NCBI RefSeq assembly: GCF_018139625.1
Contig: NZ_JAGSOH010000061.1
Span: forward strand, 1-43,285
Direction: 5' to 3'
Length of the DNA: 43,285 bases
From: Actinospica acidithermotolerans
Lineage (GTDB): Bacteria > Actinomycetota > Actinomycetes > Streptomycetales > Catenulisporaceae
Below the pieces are notes generated by a model. The model had not been told where the DNA came from and ran no database searches. It saw only the letters and a program-made list of their open reading frames with translations. Shown piece after piece: positions 34,426 to 43,164 of the stretch (positions are counted from its first letter, which is position 1; every line of letters begins with the position of its first letter). The position numbers and the translations under genes were made by a program.

Positions 34426-35538
34426 GTGGCCGAATTGAGCGCCGGATCGACCGAGGAGCCGAGGGTCAGGCTGCGCGCCGCGATCGCCGGGCTGCCGGCG
34501 TACAAGGCGGGGGCGCCCGCGGTGCCCTTCGAGGGCACGGCCTACAAGCTCTCCTCGAACGAGAACCCGTACCCGCCGCTGCCCGGCGTGCTCAAGGCCG
34601 CCGTGGCCGCCGCCGAGGAGATCAACCGGTACCCGGACTTCGCCTCCGGCGCGCTGATCGAGGAGATCGCCCGGTTCACCGGCGTGCCGGCCGACCGGGT
34701 CGCGGTCGGCACCGGCTCGGTCGGCGTGCTCCAGCAGTTGGTGCAGGCCACGGCCGGTCCGGGGGACGAGGTGCTGTTCGCCTGGCGCTCCTTCGAGGCC
34801 TACCCGATCATCACGCAGATCGCCGGGGCGACGGCCGTCACGGTCTCGCTGCGCAGCGACGAGACGCACGACCTTGACGCGATGGCCGAGGCGATCACCG
34901 AGCGGACCAGGCTGGTCCTGGTGTGCAACCCGAACAACCCGACCGGCGCGATCGTGCCCCGCGCCGAGCTCGAGCGCTTCCTCGACCGCGTCCCGAAGGA
35001 CGTGCTGGTCGTGCTGGACGAGGCCTACGTCGAGTTCGTCCGGGCTGAGGACTACCCCGACGGCGTGGCGATCTCGCTCGATCGGAGCAACGTCTGCGTG
35101 CTGCGCACCTTCTCCAAGGCCTACGGCCTGGCCGGGCTGCGGATCGGCTACGCGATCGCCGCGGAGCCGGTCGCCCAGGCGCTGCGGGCCTGCGCGGTGC
35201 CCTTCGGGATCAACCTGGTCGCCCAGGCCGCCGCCGTCGAGTCGCTGCGCTCGCAGGACGCACTCGCCGAACGGGTCTCCGAACTGGTCGCGGAGCGCGA
35301 ACGGGTGATGGCCGCGCTGCGTCAGATCGACCTCGCGGGGCGTTACGGAGTGGAGTTGCACGACAGCCAGGCCAACTTCTTCTGGCTGCGCCTGGGCGCG
35401 CGAAGTGTGGAGTTCGCCCAAGCCTGCGAGGCGATCGGTGTCACGGTCCGACCGTACCCGCCGGACGGTGTCCGTGTGACAATTGGCGAGCAAGAGGCCA
35501 ATGACCGGGTGCTGGGCGTGCTCAGATCCGGCTTCTAG
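34426..35538 (+). CDS. hisC: Histidinol-phosphate/aromatic aminotransferase family enzyme
   Basis: The 370-residue PLP enzyme of fold type I belongs to the HisC family: [13 protein letters not shown] near the N-terminus, [15 protein letters not shown], and [14 protein letters not shown] with the PLP Lys231. It lies 111 bases upstream of the branched-chain dehydrogenase genes and not in a his operon. It could therefore be Pat (phenylalanine aminotransferase), fitting the pheA product phenylpyruvate in this window, or an enzyme feeding branched 2-oxoacids to the dehydrogenase. The HisC and Pat roles cannot be told apart by eye. AAGGAG ends 5 bases before GTG 34426, so this start is preferred over GTG 34420. 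Confidence 0.9.
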   Translation: MAELSAGSTEEPRVRLRAAIAGLPAYKAGAPAVPFEGTAYKLSSNENPYPPLPGVLKAAVAAAEEINRYPDFASGALIEEIARFTGVPADRVAVGTGSVGVLQQLVQATAGPGDEVLFAWRSFEAYPIITQIAGATAVTVSLRSDETHDLDAMAEAITERTRLVLVCNPNNPTGAIVPRAELERFLDRVPKDVLVVLDEAYVEFVRAEDYPDGVAISLDRSNVCVLRTFSKAYGLAGLRIGYAIAAEPVAQALRACAVPFGINLVAQAAAVESLRSQDALAERVSELVAERERVMAALRQIDLAGRYGVELHDSQANFFWLRLGARSVEFAQACEAIGVTVRPYPPDGVRVTIGEQEANDRVLGVLRSGF

Positions 35539-35649
35539 GCCCCCTTGCGCCTTCCTGAGCCCGTCCCCGCCCTTCATAGAGCGGTGACCGGTGGGTAACG
35601 TGACCTCGGAATGACCCCCGTGGTCCTCGCCAACGATGAGGGAGACCGC

Positions 35650-36828
35650 ATGACTGGGCGCAGGGCAGTGGAAAAATCCACCACCCCCAACCCCGCATCC
35701 GGGAGTACGAAGCGCGCCCCACAGGGCCGCGGTACCCGCCGGACCACCGGGCTCAAGGACGAGCCCGAGTTCATCCAACTGCTCACGCCGACCGGGGAGC
35801 GGATCGATCATCCGGACTACCCGCTCGAACTGAGCCCCGAAGAGGCCCGCTCGCTGTACCGGGACATGGTCCTGGTGCGCCGCGTGGACGCCGAGGGTAC
35901 CGCGCTGCAGCGGCAGGGGGAGCTGGGCCTGTGGGCCTCGCTGCTCGGCCAGGAGGCGGCCCAGATCGGCTCGGGCCGCGCCATGCGCCCGGACGACTTC
36001 GCCTTCCCGACGTACCGCGAACACGGCGTCGCCTGGTGCAAGGGCGTGCCGCCGGTGAACCTGCTCGGCATGTTCCGCGGCGTCAACAACGGCGGCTGGG
36101 ACCCGAACGAGAACAACTTCAACCTCTACACGATCGTCATCGGCTCGCAGGCCCTGCACGCCGTCGGCTACGCCATGGGCGTGCAGCGCGACGGCGGGGA
36201 CAGCGCGGTGATCGCCTACTTCGGCGACGGCGCCTCCTCCCAGGGCGACGTGCTCGAGTCCTTCGTCTTCGGCGCCTCGTACAACGCGCCGGTGGTGTTC
36301 TTCTGCCAGAACAACCAGTGGGCGATCTCGGAGCCGACCAGCCGTCAGTTCCGGGTGCCGCTCTACCAGCGCGCGGCCGGCTTCGGCTTCCCCGGCGTCC
36401 GGGTGGACGGCAACGACGTGCTCGCCTGCCTCGCGGTCACCCGCGCGGCGCTGGAGCACGCCCGCTCCGGGCAGGGCCCGATGCTGATCGAGGCCTTCAC
36501 CTACCGGATGGGCGCGCACACCACCTCGGACGACCCGACGCGGTACCGCTCGAGCGACGAGGTCGAGTCCTGGCGGGCCAAGGACCCGATCGTCCGGCTC
36601 AAGGCGTACCTGGACCGCGAGGCCCTGGCCGACGAGACCTTCTACAAGACGGTCGACGACGAGGCGGACGAGCTCGCCGCGCAGATCCGCTCCGGCTGCC
36701 TGGCGCTGCCCGACCCCGACCCGCTGAGCATGTTCGAGCACAGCTACGCCGCGCCGCACGCGCAGGTCGCGGAGGAGCGGGCCTTCCTGGCCGACTATCT
36801 CGCCGGCTTCGCCGAGGAGGAGCACTGA
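35650..36828 (+). CDS. bkdA: Branched-chain 2-oxoacid dehydrogenase E1 alpha subunit
   Basis: The 392-residue subunit binds thiamine diphosphate: the motif GDGASSQGDVLESF at about 192-205 and the closing NNQWAIS. The serine-rich phosphorylation-loop-like segment YRMGAHTTSDDPTRYRS follows. An N-terminal 30-residue basic/disordered extension precedes LTPTGERIDHPDYPLEL. ATG 35650 has GGGAG before it and is preferred to ATG 35611. The stop overlaps the ATG of the beta gene by one base, so the two are translationally coupled. A pyruvate dehydrogenase role is an alternative reading. Confidence 0.92.
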   Translation: MTGRRAVEKSTTPNPASGSTKRAPQGRGTRRTTGLKDEPEFIQLLTPTGERIDHPDYPLELSPEEARSLYRDMVLVRRVDAEGTALQRQGELGLWASLLGQEAAQIGSGRAMRPDDFAFPTYREHGVAWCKGVPPVNLLGMFRGVNNGGWDPNENNFNLYTIVIGSQALHAVGYAMGVQRDGGDSAVIAYFGDGASSQGDVLESFVFGASYNAPVVFFCQNNQWAISEPTSRQFRVPLYQRAAGFGFPGVRVDGNDVLACLAVTRAALEHARSGQGPMLIEAFTYRMGAHTTSDDPTRYRSSDEVESWRAKDPIVRLKAYLDREALADETFYKTVDDEADELAAQIRSGCLALPDPDPLSMFEHSYAAPHAQVAEERAFLADYLAGFAEEEH

Positions 36829-37805
36829 TGACTCAGCTCACACTGGCGAAGGCCATCAACGCCGGCCTGCGAAGGTCGATGGAGCAGGACCCGAAGGTCG
36901 TGCTCATGGGCGAGGACATCGGCAAGCTCGGCGGCGTGTTCCGGGTGACCGACGGCCTGCAGAAGGACTTCGGCGAGGCGCGCGTCATCGACACCCCGCT
37001 GGCCGAATCCGGCATCATCGGCACCGCGCTCGGCCTCGCGCTGCGCGGCTTCCGGCCGGTCTGCGAGATCCAGTTCGACGGCTTCGTCTTCCCGGCCTTC
37101 GACCAGATCACCACGCAGGTGGCGAAGTTCCGCGCGCGTTCGCTCGGCACGGTGAAGATGCCCATGGTCATCCGCATCCCGTCCGGCGGCGGCATCGGCG
37201 CGGTCGAGCACCACTCCGAATCCCCGGAGGCGCTGTTCGCGCACACCGCGGGCCTGCGCGTGGTCTCCTGCTCGAACCCGGTGGACGGCTACTGGATGAT
37301 CCAGCAGGCGATCCAGAGCGACGACCCGGTGATCTTCTTCGAGCCCAAGCGGCGCTACTGGGAGAAGGCCGAGGTGGACGTGGACGCCGAGGCGCCGCGT
37401 CCGTTCGACCGCGCGGCGATCGCGCGCCCGGGCACCGACCTGACGCTCGCGGCGCACGGCCCGATGGTGCGCACCTGCCTGGACGCGGCCGCCGCGGCCG
37501 AGTCCGAGGGCCGCAGCATCGAAGTGATCGACCTGCGCACGATCTCTCCGCTTGACGTGGATACGGTTGCCGAGTCGGTGAACCGGACCGGGCGTCTGGT
37601 GGTCGTGCACGAGGCCCCGGTGTTCTTCGGCCTGGGTGCCGAGCTGGCGGCGAAGGTGACCGAGCGGTGCTTCTACCGTCTCGAGGCGCCGGTCCTGCGG
37701 GTGGGCGGCTTCCACGCCCCGTACCCGCCGTCCCGGGTGGAGGAGATCTACCTGCCGGACCTGGACCGGGTCCTCGACGCCGTGGACCGTGCGTTCGCCT
37801 ACTAG
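36828..37805 (+). CDS. bkdB: Branched-chain 2-oxoacid dehydrogenase E1 beta subunit
   Basis: The 325-residue subunit pairs with the product of the gene upstream to decarboxylate 2-oxoacids and load the lipoyl arm of E2. Signatures are GEDIGKLGGVFRVTDGL, DTPLAESGIIGTALGLA, EIQFDGFVFPAFDQI and the C-terminal transketolase segment with VVHEAPVFFGLGAEL. GAGGAGG lies upstream in the end of the alpha gene. Residue and size patterns match the bkd/pdh E1 beta family fully. Confidence 0.95.
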   Translation: MTQLTLAKAINAGLRRSMEQDPKVVLMGEDIGKLGGVFRVTDGLQKDFGEARVIDTPLAESGIIGTALGLALRGFRPVCEIQFDGFVFPAFDQITTQVAKFRARSLGTVKMPMVIRIPSGGGIGAVEHHSESPEALFAHTAGLRVVSCSNPVDGYWMIQQAIQSDDPVIFFEPKRRYWEKAEVDVDAEAPRPFDRAAIARPGTDLTLAAHGPMVRTCLDAAAAAESEGRSIEVIDLRTISPLDVDTVAESVNRTGRLVVVHEAPVFFGLGAELAAKVTERCFYRLEAPVLRVGGFHAPYPPSRVEEIYLPDLDRVLDAVDRAFAY

Positions 37806-37829
37806 CCGCCGACCTGGGAGTTAAGAGAC

Positions 37830-39227
37830 ATGGCAACGAAGCAGTTCCGCCTCCCCGACGTCGGCGAGGGCCTGACCGAGGCCGAGATCCTCGGCTGGTC
37901 GGTCGCGGTCGGCGACGTGGTGAAGGTCAATCAGATCCTGGTGGAGATCGAGACGGCCAAGGCGGCCGTCGAGCTCCCCTCGCCCTTCGCGGGCACCGTC
38001 GGCGCCCTGCTGGTGGAGGCGGGCCAGACCGTCGACGTCGGCACGCCGATCATCGAGATCGAGGTCGCCGGGGCCGAGCCGGACGCCAAGCCGGCCGCGA
38101 AGCCCGCGCCCGCGGCCGGCGCCGCACCCGCCGCGAAGCCCGCGGCCGAGGCGCCGAAGCGGGAGCCGGTGCTGGTGGGATACGGCGTGGCCCAGTCGGC
38201 CACCACCCGCCGCGCCCGGAAGAACGCGCCGGCCGCCGCGTCCCCGGCTCCGGCCGCGGTCGCCTCGGCCGCATCGGCGCCCCCGGCTCCGGTCGCCGCG
38301 GCTCCGTCGGTCGCCCCGTCGGCGCCCGCCCCCGCGGCGCAGGCGCCGACCGTCGCCCCGACGCACGTCCTGGCCAAGCCCCTGGTGCGCAAGCTCGCCA
38401 AGGACCTGGGCGTGGACCTCTCGACGATCACCCCGGCCCGCGAGGACGGCGTGATCACCCGCGAGGAGGTCGAGCGCGCCGCGGCGGCCCCCGCCGCGAG
38501 CCCGGTCGCCGCTCCGGCGGTCGCCGCGCTGGCCGAGGACCGCCGCGTGCCGATCAAGGGCGTGCGCAAGGCCACGGCGGCGGCGATGGTGGCCTCGGCC
38601 TTCACCGCGCCGCACGTCACCGAGTTCCTGACGCTCGACGTGAGCCGCACGGTGAAGCTGGTCGAGCGGCTGCGCGCGCAGCCCGAGTACCGGGACGTGA
38701 AGGTCTCCCCGCTGCTGATCACGGCCAAGGCCCTGATCAGCGCGACCCGGAAGTTCCCGGAGATCAACGCCTCCTGGGACGAGGCGGCGCAGGAGATCGT
38801 GCTGCGCGGCTCGGTGAACCTCGGCATCGCCGCGGCCACCCCGCGCGGGCTGGTCGTGCCGAACATCAAGGGCGCCGAGCGGCTGACCCTGCGTCAGCTG
38901 GCCGACGCCCTGGCCCAGCTGACCGCGACGGCGCGCGAGGGCAAGACGCCCCTCGCGGACCTGACCGGCGGCACTATCACGATCACCAACGTCGGCGTGT
39001 TCGGCGTGGACACCGGCACCCCGATCCTCAACCCGGGCGAGGCCGCCATCCTCGCATTCGGCGCGATCAAGCAGCAGCCGTGGGTGCACAAGGGCAAGGT
39101 CAAGCCGCGCTGGGTGACCACCCTCGCGCTGTCCTTCGACCACCGCCTCGTGGACGGCGAACTCGGCTCGCGGTTCCTGCGCGAGGTCGGCCGTGCCCTT
39201 GAGGACCCGGCGGCAGTCCTGCTCTGA
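37830..39227 (+). CDS. bkdC: Dihydrolipoamide acyltransferase E2 component
   Basis: The 465-residue E2 has one lipoyl domain (1-75; lipoylated Lys44 in ETAKAAVE), an Ala/Pro-rich swinging linker (80-180), the E1/E3-binding domain (181-215; LAKPLVRKLAKDLGVDL), a second linker, and the acyltransferase domain with the catalytic H438 in DHRLVDGELG. It completes an E1alpha-E1beta-E2 operon 24 bases after the beta gene. The E3 lipoamide dehydrogenase is not here and is expected elsewhere. Products are branched acyl-CoA primers for iso/anteiso fatty acids and polyketides. A strong terminator follows. Confidence 0.94.
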   Translation: MATKQFRLPDVGEGLTEAEILGWSVAVGDVVKVNQILVEIETAKAAVELPSPFAGTVGALLVEAGQTVDVGTPIIEIEVAGAEPDAKPAAKPAPAAGAAPAAKPAAEAPKREPVLVGYGVAQSATTRRARKNAPAAASPAPAAVASAASAPPAPVAAAPSVAPSAPAPAAQAPTVAPTHVLAKPLVRKLAKDLGVDLSTITPAREDGVITREEVERAAAAPAASPVAAPAVAALAEDRRVPIKGVRKATAAAMVASAFTAPHVTEFLTLDVSRTVKLVERLRAQPEYRDVKVSPLLITAKALISATRKFPEINASWDEAAQEIVLRGSVNLGIAAATPRGLVVPNIKGAERLTLRQLADALAQLTATAREGKTPLADLTGGTITITNVGVFGVDTGTPILNPGEAAILAFGAIKQQPWVHKGKVKPRWVTTLALSFDHRLVDGELGSRFLREVGRALEDPAAVLL

Positions 39228-39241
39228 CCGCTCGATTCGCG

Positions 39242-39280
39242 ACTCTGCCGGGCCGACGCACGTCGTCGGTCCGGCAGAGT
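39242..39280. terminator. Bidirectional terminator after bkdC
   Basis: A 17-bp stem with one G-U pair (ACTCTGCCGG... outer part) closes a 5-base loop between convergent genes. Confidence 0.85.
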
Positions 39281-39284
39281 GCAT

Positions 39285-39830
39285 TCACGCCGTCGTCGGG
39301 GGCGGGTATCCGTGCTGGTAGAGGTCGCGCAGCGTGCCGATCTCACCGCCGTGGTGAGCGACTTCGTCGAGCGCGTGCAGAGCCAGCAGCAGGTAGGTCT
39401 CCTTGGCGTAGAAGCCGCCGTACTCGGTCATCGGCTGCATCATGCGCTCGTCGCCGAGCGACTCGACATGCGCCCGGAACCGGGACCAGTCGGCGGCGAG
39501 CAGATCGATGCCCTCGTTCGCGCTGCCCGGCCAGATGCGGCGGTCGCCGGACGGGTCCTCGCCGGTGAAGAAACGCTCGTATCCGCGCTGGCAGTCAGCG
39601 CCGATGTGCCACATGCGCCAAGCGATCGTGGTGAACGGCGCGGGCCGGACATCGGGCTCCGGACCCAGGTCCGCGCGGTAGACGCCGTCGCCCTCCGCAC
39701 GGACCGTCAGGCAGTTCGGCACGGGTTCCCAGAGGTATTCGGCGTCGGTGAGGCCGTTGAGACGCGCGAACAGCCGCGAGCGCACGTCCTCGAAGGTCCG
39801 CAGCACGTCTCGGGTCACGGGATTAGTCAT
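39285..39830 (-). CDS. DinB-like metal-dependent protein
   Basis: The 181-residue four-helix protein is of the DinB/DUF664-like superfamily: an N-terminal RDVLRTFEDVRSRLFARLNGLTDAEYLWEPV, a central WRMWHIG with metal-ligand His, and a closing ALHALDEVAHHGGEIGTLRDLY with two more His. These three positions fit the metal triad of the family, whose members include thiol-dependent transferases. Its substrate is unknown. ATG 39830 is preferred to ATG 39860, which would overlap the divergent gene. Confidence 0.88.
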   Translation of the reverse strand: MTNPVTRDVLRTFEDVRSRLFARLNGLTDAEYLWEPVPNCLTVRAEGDGVYRADLGPEPDVRPAPFTTIAWRMWHIGADCQRGYERFFTGEDPSGDRRIWPGSANEGIDLLAADWSRFRAHVESLGDERMMQPMTEYGGFYAKETYLLLALHALDEVAHHGGEIGTLRDLYQHGYPPPTTA

Positions 39831-39835
39831 CTCAC

Positions 39836-39841
39836 TAGGAT
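39836..39841 (+). promoter_or_regulatory. -10 element in the 17-bp divergent gap
   Basis: TAGGAT lies 6 bases before ATG 39848, so the nitrilase transcript is probably leaderless. The opposite strand carries CATCCT at the same place, 6 bases before ATG 39830. Confidence 0.5.
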
Positions 39842-39847
39842 GGACCC

Positions 39848-40645
39848 ATGAAGGTCGCACTGGTGCAGCTTGACGTGGATCTGACCCTTCCCGTGGCGAA
39901 GGCGCGGGAGCTCGCCGTGGCCAAGGTGCACGAGGCCGCGGAGGACGGAGCGGAGCTCGTCGTGCTGCCCGAACTGTGGGCGCACGGCGCGTTCGACCCG
40001 GTGCCGTGGCCGGCGACGGCGGAGCCCCTGCACGGCGAGACCGCGCAGGCCCTGCGCGAGGCCGCGATCGACTGCGGCATCGTGCTGCACGGCGGATCCA
40101 TCGTCGAACGGACGCCGGACGGCAAGCTCTACAACACCTCGCTGGTCTTCGACGCCGAGGGCGAGCTGCTCGCGGGGTACCGCAAGATCCACACCTTCGG
40201 CTTCGACCAGGGCGAGGCCGCCGTGATGACGCCCGGCGAGCACATCACGACCTTCCCGCTGCGCGACATCGATGACAGCGTACTGACCGAGATCGGCCTC
40301 GCCACGTGCTACGACGTGCGCTTCCCCGAGCTCTACCGCAAGCTCGTCGACGCCGGCGCGCAGACCGTCGTGCAGGTCGCCGCGTGGCCGACCCGGCGGC
40401 TGAGCCACTGGCTCACGCTGTGCCGCGCGCGGGCGATCGAGAACCAGGTGTACATGCTCGCGTGCGCCTGCGCCGGAACGCAGGCCGGGCTCGAGATGAC
40501 CGGCCACTCGCTGGTGATCGACCCCTGGGGCGAGGTCATCGCGGAGGCGGGCGCCGAGGCGACCACGCTGTACGCGGAGATCGACCCGGCGTTCGTGCCG
40601 ACGACCCGGGAGCGTTTCCCGGTGCTGCGGGACCGCCGCCTGTAG
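39848..40645 (+). CDS. Nitrilase-superfamily amidohydrolase
   Basis: The 265-residue enzyme has the full Glu-Lys-Cys triad: E42 in VVLPELW, K113 in GYRKIHTFG, and C154 in ATCYDVRFPE. The pattern GYRKIHTFGFDQGE and length fit the omega-amidase/carbon-nitrogen hydrolase group. It hydrolyses a C-N bond in a small amide; the exact substrate cannot be told. It shares the tiny divergent gap with the DinB gene and precedes the disrupted gene by 76 bases. Confidence 0.94.
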   Translation: MKVALVQLDVDLTLPVAKARELAVAKVHEAAEDGAELVVLPELWAHGAFDPVPWPATAEPLHGETAQALREAAIDCGIVLHGGSIVERTPDGKLYNTSLVFDAEGELLAGYRKIHTFGFDQGEAAVMTPGEHITTFPLRDIDDSVLTEIGLATCYDVRFPELYRKLVDAGAQTVVQVAAWPTRRLSHWLTLCRARAIENQVYMLACACAGTQAGLEMTGHSLVIDPWGEVIAEAGAEATTLYAEIDPAFVPTTRERFPVLRDRRL

Positions 40646-40721
40646 CCGATACCCGGCGCCGGCGGCTCGACCTCGGCGTCGCGGGGAATGACCATCGGGC
40701 CGGGTGAGGTTAGATGTATCC

Positions 40722-40907
40722 ATGGCACCTCATGCACGTGTACGCGCACCCGAGCTCGTCGGCCGGGGCGGTTGGATCAACACCGCGGGGAACGCCGCAC
40801 CTGATCTGAGCGGCAAGATCGTCCTGCTCGACTTCTGGAAGAATAGCACCATGCAGCGAACTTCCGGAAGGGCGATCCAGCGCGATGCATCACCACAACG
40901 AATGTGA
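40722..40907 (+). pseudogene. N-terminal stub of a thioredoxin/NHL-repeat protein, cut by element insertion
   Basis: The first 39 codons read MAPHARVRAPELVGRGGWIN...LSGKIVLLDFW, matching the start of the thioredoxin-like NHL-repeat (NHLRC2-type) protein, which continues TFCCINCLHVLDELR in relatives. After LDFW the frame becomes KNSTMQRTSG and runs out of family into element DNA, stopping at 40907 inside the integrase gene. The active-site Cys motif is therefore lost. TAGATG at 40711-40716 is a likely leaderless -10. The C-terminal part should lie beyond the far end of the element. Confidence 0.8.
40833..40845 (+). other. Probable attachment-site junction (attL or attR)
   Basis: Similarity to the host gene stops after the codons TTC TGG (40833-40838). 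DNA from about 40839 is less GC-biased and leads into the integrase gene 46 bases later. The short core shared by both ends cannot be read without the other junction. Confidence 0.6.
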
Positions 40908-42417
40908 CCTCTACCTGCGGCTTTCTCTCGATCGTGAGGGTAAGACGGGCATCGAGCGTCAAGAGGCTGACTGCCGAGCGGAAGCGGCCCGACTCGGCCT
41001 GACCGTGCGTAAGGTCCACATCGACCGAGGCCGCAGCGGATACAAGTACGTGACGCGCAAGGGATTTGACGACGCACTTGCCGCTGTGACGGCGGGTGTG
41101 GTCGGCACCCTGATTGTGTGGAAGCTCGACCGGCTCAGCCGCAAGGGAATCGGCGAGATCGGCAGGGTCCTCGATGACCTCTCCCGAGTCGGCGCCCGCA
41201 TCGTCAGCGTTATGGACCGCAAGGACACGTCGGACGAGAGCGATCGAATCGCCATCGCCCTGCTCGCCGAGCTTGCGCGTCAGGAGTCCAAGAACATTGG
41301 CACCCGCGTTGGGAACGCAAAGCGCTACCTGCGCACCCGAGGCCAGTGGATAGGCGGCCAACCGCCCTACGGGCTCATGGTTGACCCGGAAACCAAGCGG
41401 CTCACCCCGGACCCCGATACCGCCGTGTTCGCGCGGCTCATCGCCGATATGGCGCTGTCGGGCGAATCGCTGACCGGCATAGCTCGGTTCCTGAACGCCG
41501 AGGAAATCGAGGCTCCGCGCGGGGGTGAGTGGAACGCCGGAACGCTGTCACAGCTACTCCGCGCACCCGCGTTCGCTGGCCTCATGCCAGAAACCGACTA
41601 CAGCGAAGCGCCGGACGGAACGCGCAAGTACTCGCATCGCGTGCGCGTCTACAGCGACCCCACGACGCACGAGCCGGTAGAGATCGGCGAGGGAATCATC
41701 AGCGACGGTGAGCGAGAGGTGATCCTTACGCTGATCGCGTCGCGCACCCGAGAGGACAGCCTTGGTCGCAAGCGGCCTACGCATGACGGGAGTGCGCTGC
41801 TTACCACGCTGATTCACTGCGGGGTGTGCGAGCGGCGAATGCATCGGGTCGGCGGGTCGTACCGCTGTATGGCCACACGCGCCGGTAACCGGTGCCCGGG
41901 GGCGAACGTCATGGCCGACGCAATAGACGCGTACGTGTCCGATGCGTTCCTTACTCGACTGCCAGCGAGCGAGCCTGACGACCCGCTGCTTATCGCTGTT
42001 GCTGACAGGTGGGTCCGCAAGGCCGATCCCGAACTGTTCGCGAAGCGCGACGCCATTAGGGCCGAACTGGACGCCCAGGAATCGGCAATGGATCGGTTGA
42101 TCGAGGATCGGGAGAGGCCCGAATTCCAAGGACAGCGGGGACGCGAGCGGTATGACAAGGCAGTGAGCCGAATCATGCGCCGCACGGCAGGACTAGAGGC
42201 CGATCTCAGCGCACTTCCGACCCCTGCTGTGAACGTGGGACCGCTGCTCGACTCTGAGACGCTGGTACCGGCTTGGGAGGGCGCAGACCTCGACCGCAAG
42301 CGCGAGTATCTGCGGCTCGCTATCGACCGCGTGAGCGTCAGCAAGGGACAGCGCGGCAAGCGGTTCAACGGGCATGAGCGCGTCACGATCGAGTGGGCCG
42401 AGCCAGCCGACGAGTAG
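40885..42417 (+). CDS. int: Large serine recombinase (integrase)
   Basis: The 510-residue protein has a resolvase catalytic domain (about 5-150) with Y10, R12 and nucleophile S14 in LYLRLSLD and the later segment LARQESKNIGTR. A recombinase domain (about 155-265) follows with GGQPPYGLMVD, then a zinc ribbon with C312, C315, C328 and C337 and a coiled-coil region (about 375-415). This is the layout of phiC31-type integrases. It integrates the element at the junction 46 bases upstream. ATG 40885 is likely but has only a distant GGAAGGG. Codon use is less GC-rich than chromosomal genes. A directionality factor is not seen. Confidence 0.96.
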   Translation: MHHHNECDLYLRLSLDREGKTGIERQEADCRAEAARLGLTVRKVHIDRGRSGYKYVTRKGFDDALAAVTAGVVGTLIVWKLDRLSRKGIGEIGRVLDDLSRVGARIVSVMDRKDTSDESDRIAIALLAELARQESKNIGTRVGNAKRYLRTRGQWIGGQPPYGLMVDPETKRLTPDPDTAVFARLIADMALSGESLTGIARFLNAEEIEAPRGGEWNAGTLSQLLRAPAFAGLMPETDYSEAPDGTRKYSHRVRVYSDPTTHEPVEIGEGIISDGEREVILTLIASRTREDSLGRKRPTHDGSALLTTLIHCGVCERRMHRVGGSYRCMATRAGNRCPGANVMADAIDAYVSDAFLTRLPASEPDDPLLIAVADRWVRKADPELFAKRDAIRAELDAQESAMDRLIEDRERPEFQGQRGRERYDKAVSRIMRRTAGLEADLSALPTPAVNVGPLLDSETLVPAWEGADLDRKREYLRLAIDRVSVSKGQRGKRFNGHERVTIEWAEPADE

Positions 42418-42428
42418 GCTTCACGCGC

Positions 42429-42469
42429 GAGAAATCCCCGTTCGCACACGGCGCGGACGGGGATTTCTC
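42429..42469 (+). terminator. Terminator of the integrase gene
   Basis: GAGAAATCCCCGT and ACGGGGATTTCTC form a perfect 13-bp stem 11 bases after the stop. The next 170 bases hold no other recognisable feature. Confidence 0.9.
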
Positions 42470-42640
42470 ATGCCCACGCGTAAGGACCAAGTGCTGACCA
42501 GCGCGGGAGCGAGGCCGGCGAGGGCATCCGGCCTGTTCACATGCAGTTAGGTTGACTCTGACGCCCCATCAGGCACCACTTACCCGGCGTTCGGCTCGCT
42601 AGATAGAGGGTGTAGGCCCCAACTGGTGAGGAGAGACACC

Positions 42641-42811
42641 ATGGCCGCTGATGAACTGCTCGCCAAGATCCAATCTTGGAAGAATGAGGATTCCCATCGA
42701 GGGCGACTCGTTCGCGCGTTCAATTCAAACTATCTGAACGATGTCAAGCTACAGACTGAGCGTATGGGAATGCTGCTCATCCACGTAGAGCGTGACGCTG
42801 CGCTTGCGTAG
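42641..42811 (+). CDS. Small cargo protein of the element
   Basis: The 56-residue charged, helical protein has no recognisable family. GAGGAGAG lies 6 bases before the ATG. Third-position GC is low compared with the chromosome. An in-frame GTG at 42626 would add 5 residues. Confidence 0.6.
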   Translation: MAADELLAKIQSWKNEDSHRGRLVRAFNSNYLNDVKLQTERMGMLLIHVERDAALA

Positions 42812-42885
42812 GCCGCTGTGAGCCGTCCGGCTGGCGCTGGGCGGCTTACTTATGGCCTTATTACGTTACATTCATTACAGGGGTC

Positions 42886-43164
42886 ATGTTGAAACCCAAC
42901 CTTGAGGCGTACATATGTGAGGCGCGAGCACAGCTGGTGACGCGTCATGGAGTTACCGACGCCGACGCAATATTGAATGCATCAAGCACGCTGCTTGACG
43001 CCATGTTAGCGATAGAGGAGAGCAAGCGCGGACCAGCCTGCGAAGCTCCCAACTGCGGAAACCTCCTTGAATACGCGGGCTCTGGCAGGTATCCCCGATT
43101 CTGCTCCGGCGCTTGCCGAGTGCGGGCACACCGAGCAAGGCAGACAGCGCGGATCGCCGACTAG
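42886..43164 (+). CDS. Small zinc-finger protein of the element, possibly truncated by an IS
   Basis: The 92-residue protein has an N-terminal helical part and a C-terminal CEAPNCGNLLEY...FCSGACRVRAHRAR zinc finger with four Cys and a basic tail, a pattern common in phage and plasmid proteins and in CGNR-like fingers. It probably binds nucleic acid. The ATG has only weak ribosome-site bases. The last codons and stop lie at the edge of the IS481 copy, whose stop is read from the opposite strand at 43161-43163, so the natural C-terminus may be lost. Confidence 0.65.
   Translation: MLKPNLEAYICEARAQLVTRHGVTDADAILNASSTLLDAMLAIEESKRGPACEAPNCGNLLEYAGSGRYPRFCSGACRVRAHRARQTARIAD

Noticed and set aside
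34282-36825. 847-codon minus-strand frame opposite the aminotransferase and E1 alpha genes
   Set aside because: It spans two well-supported genes and their gap; no ribosome site or family.
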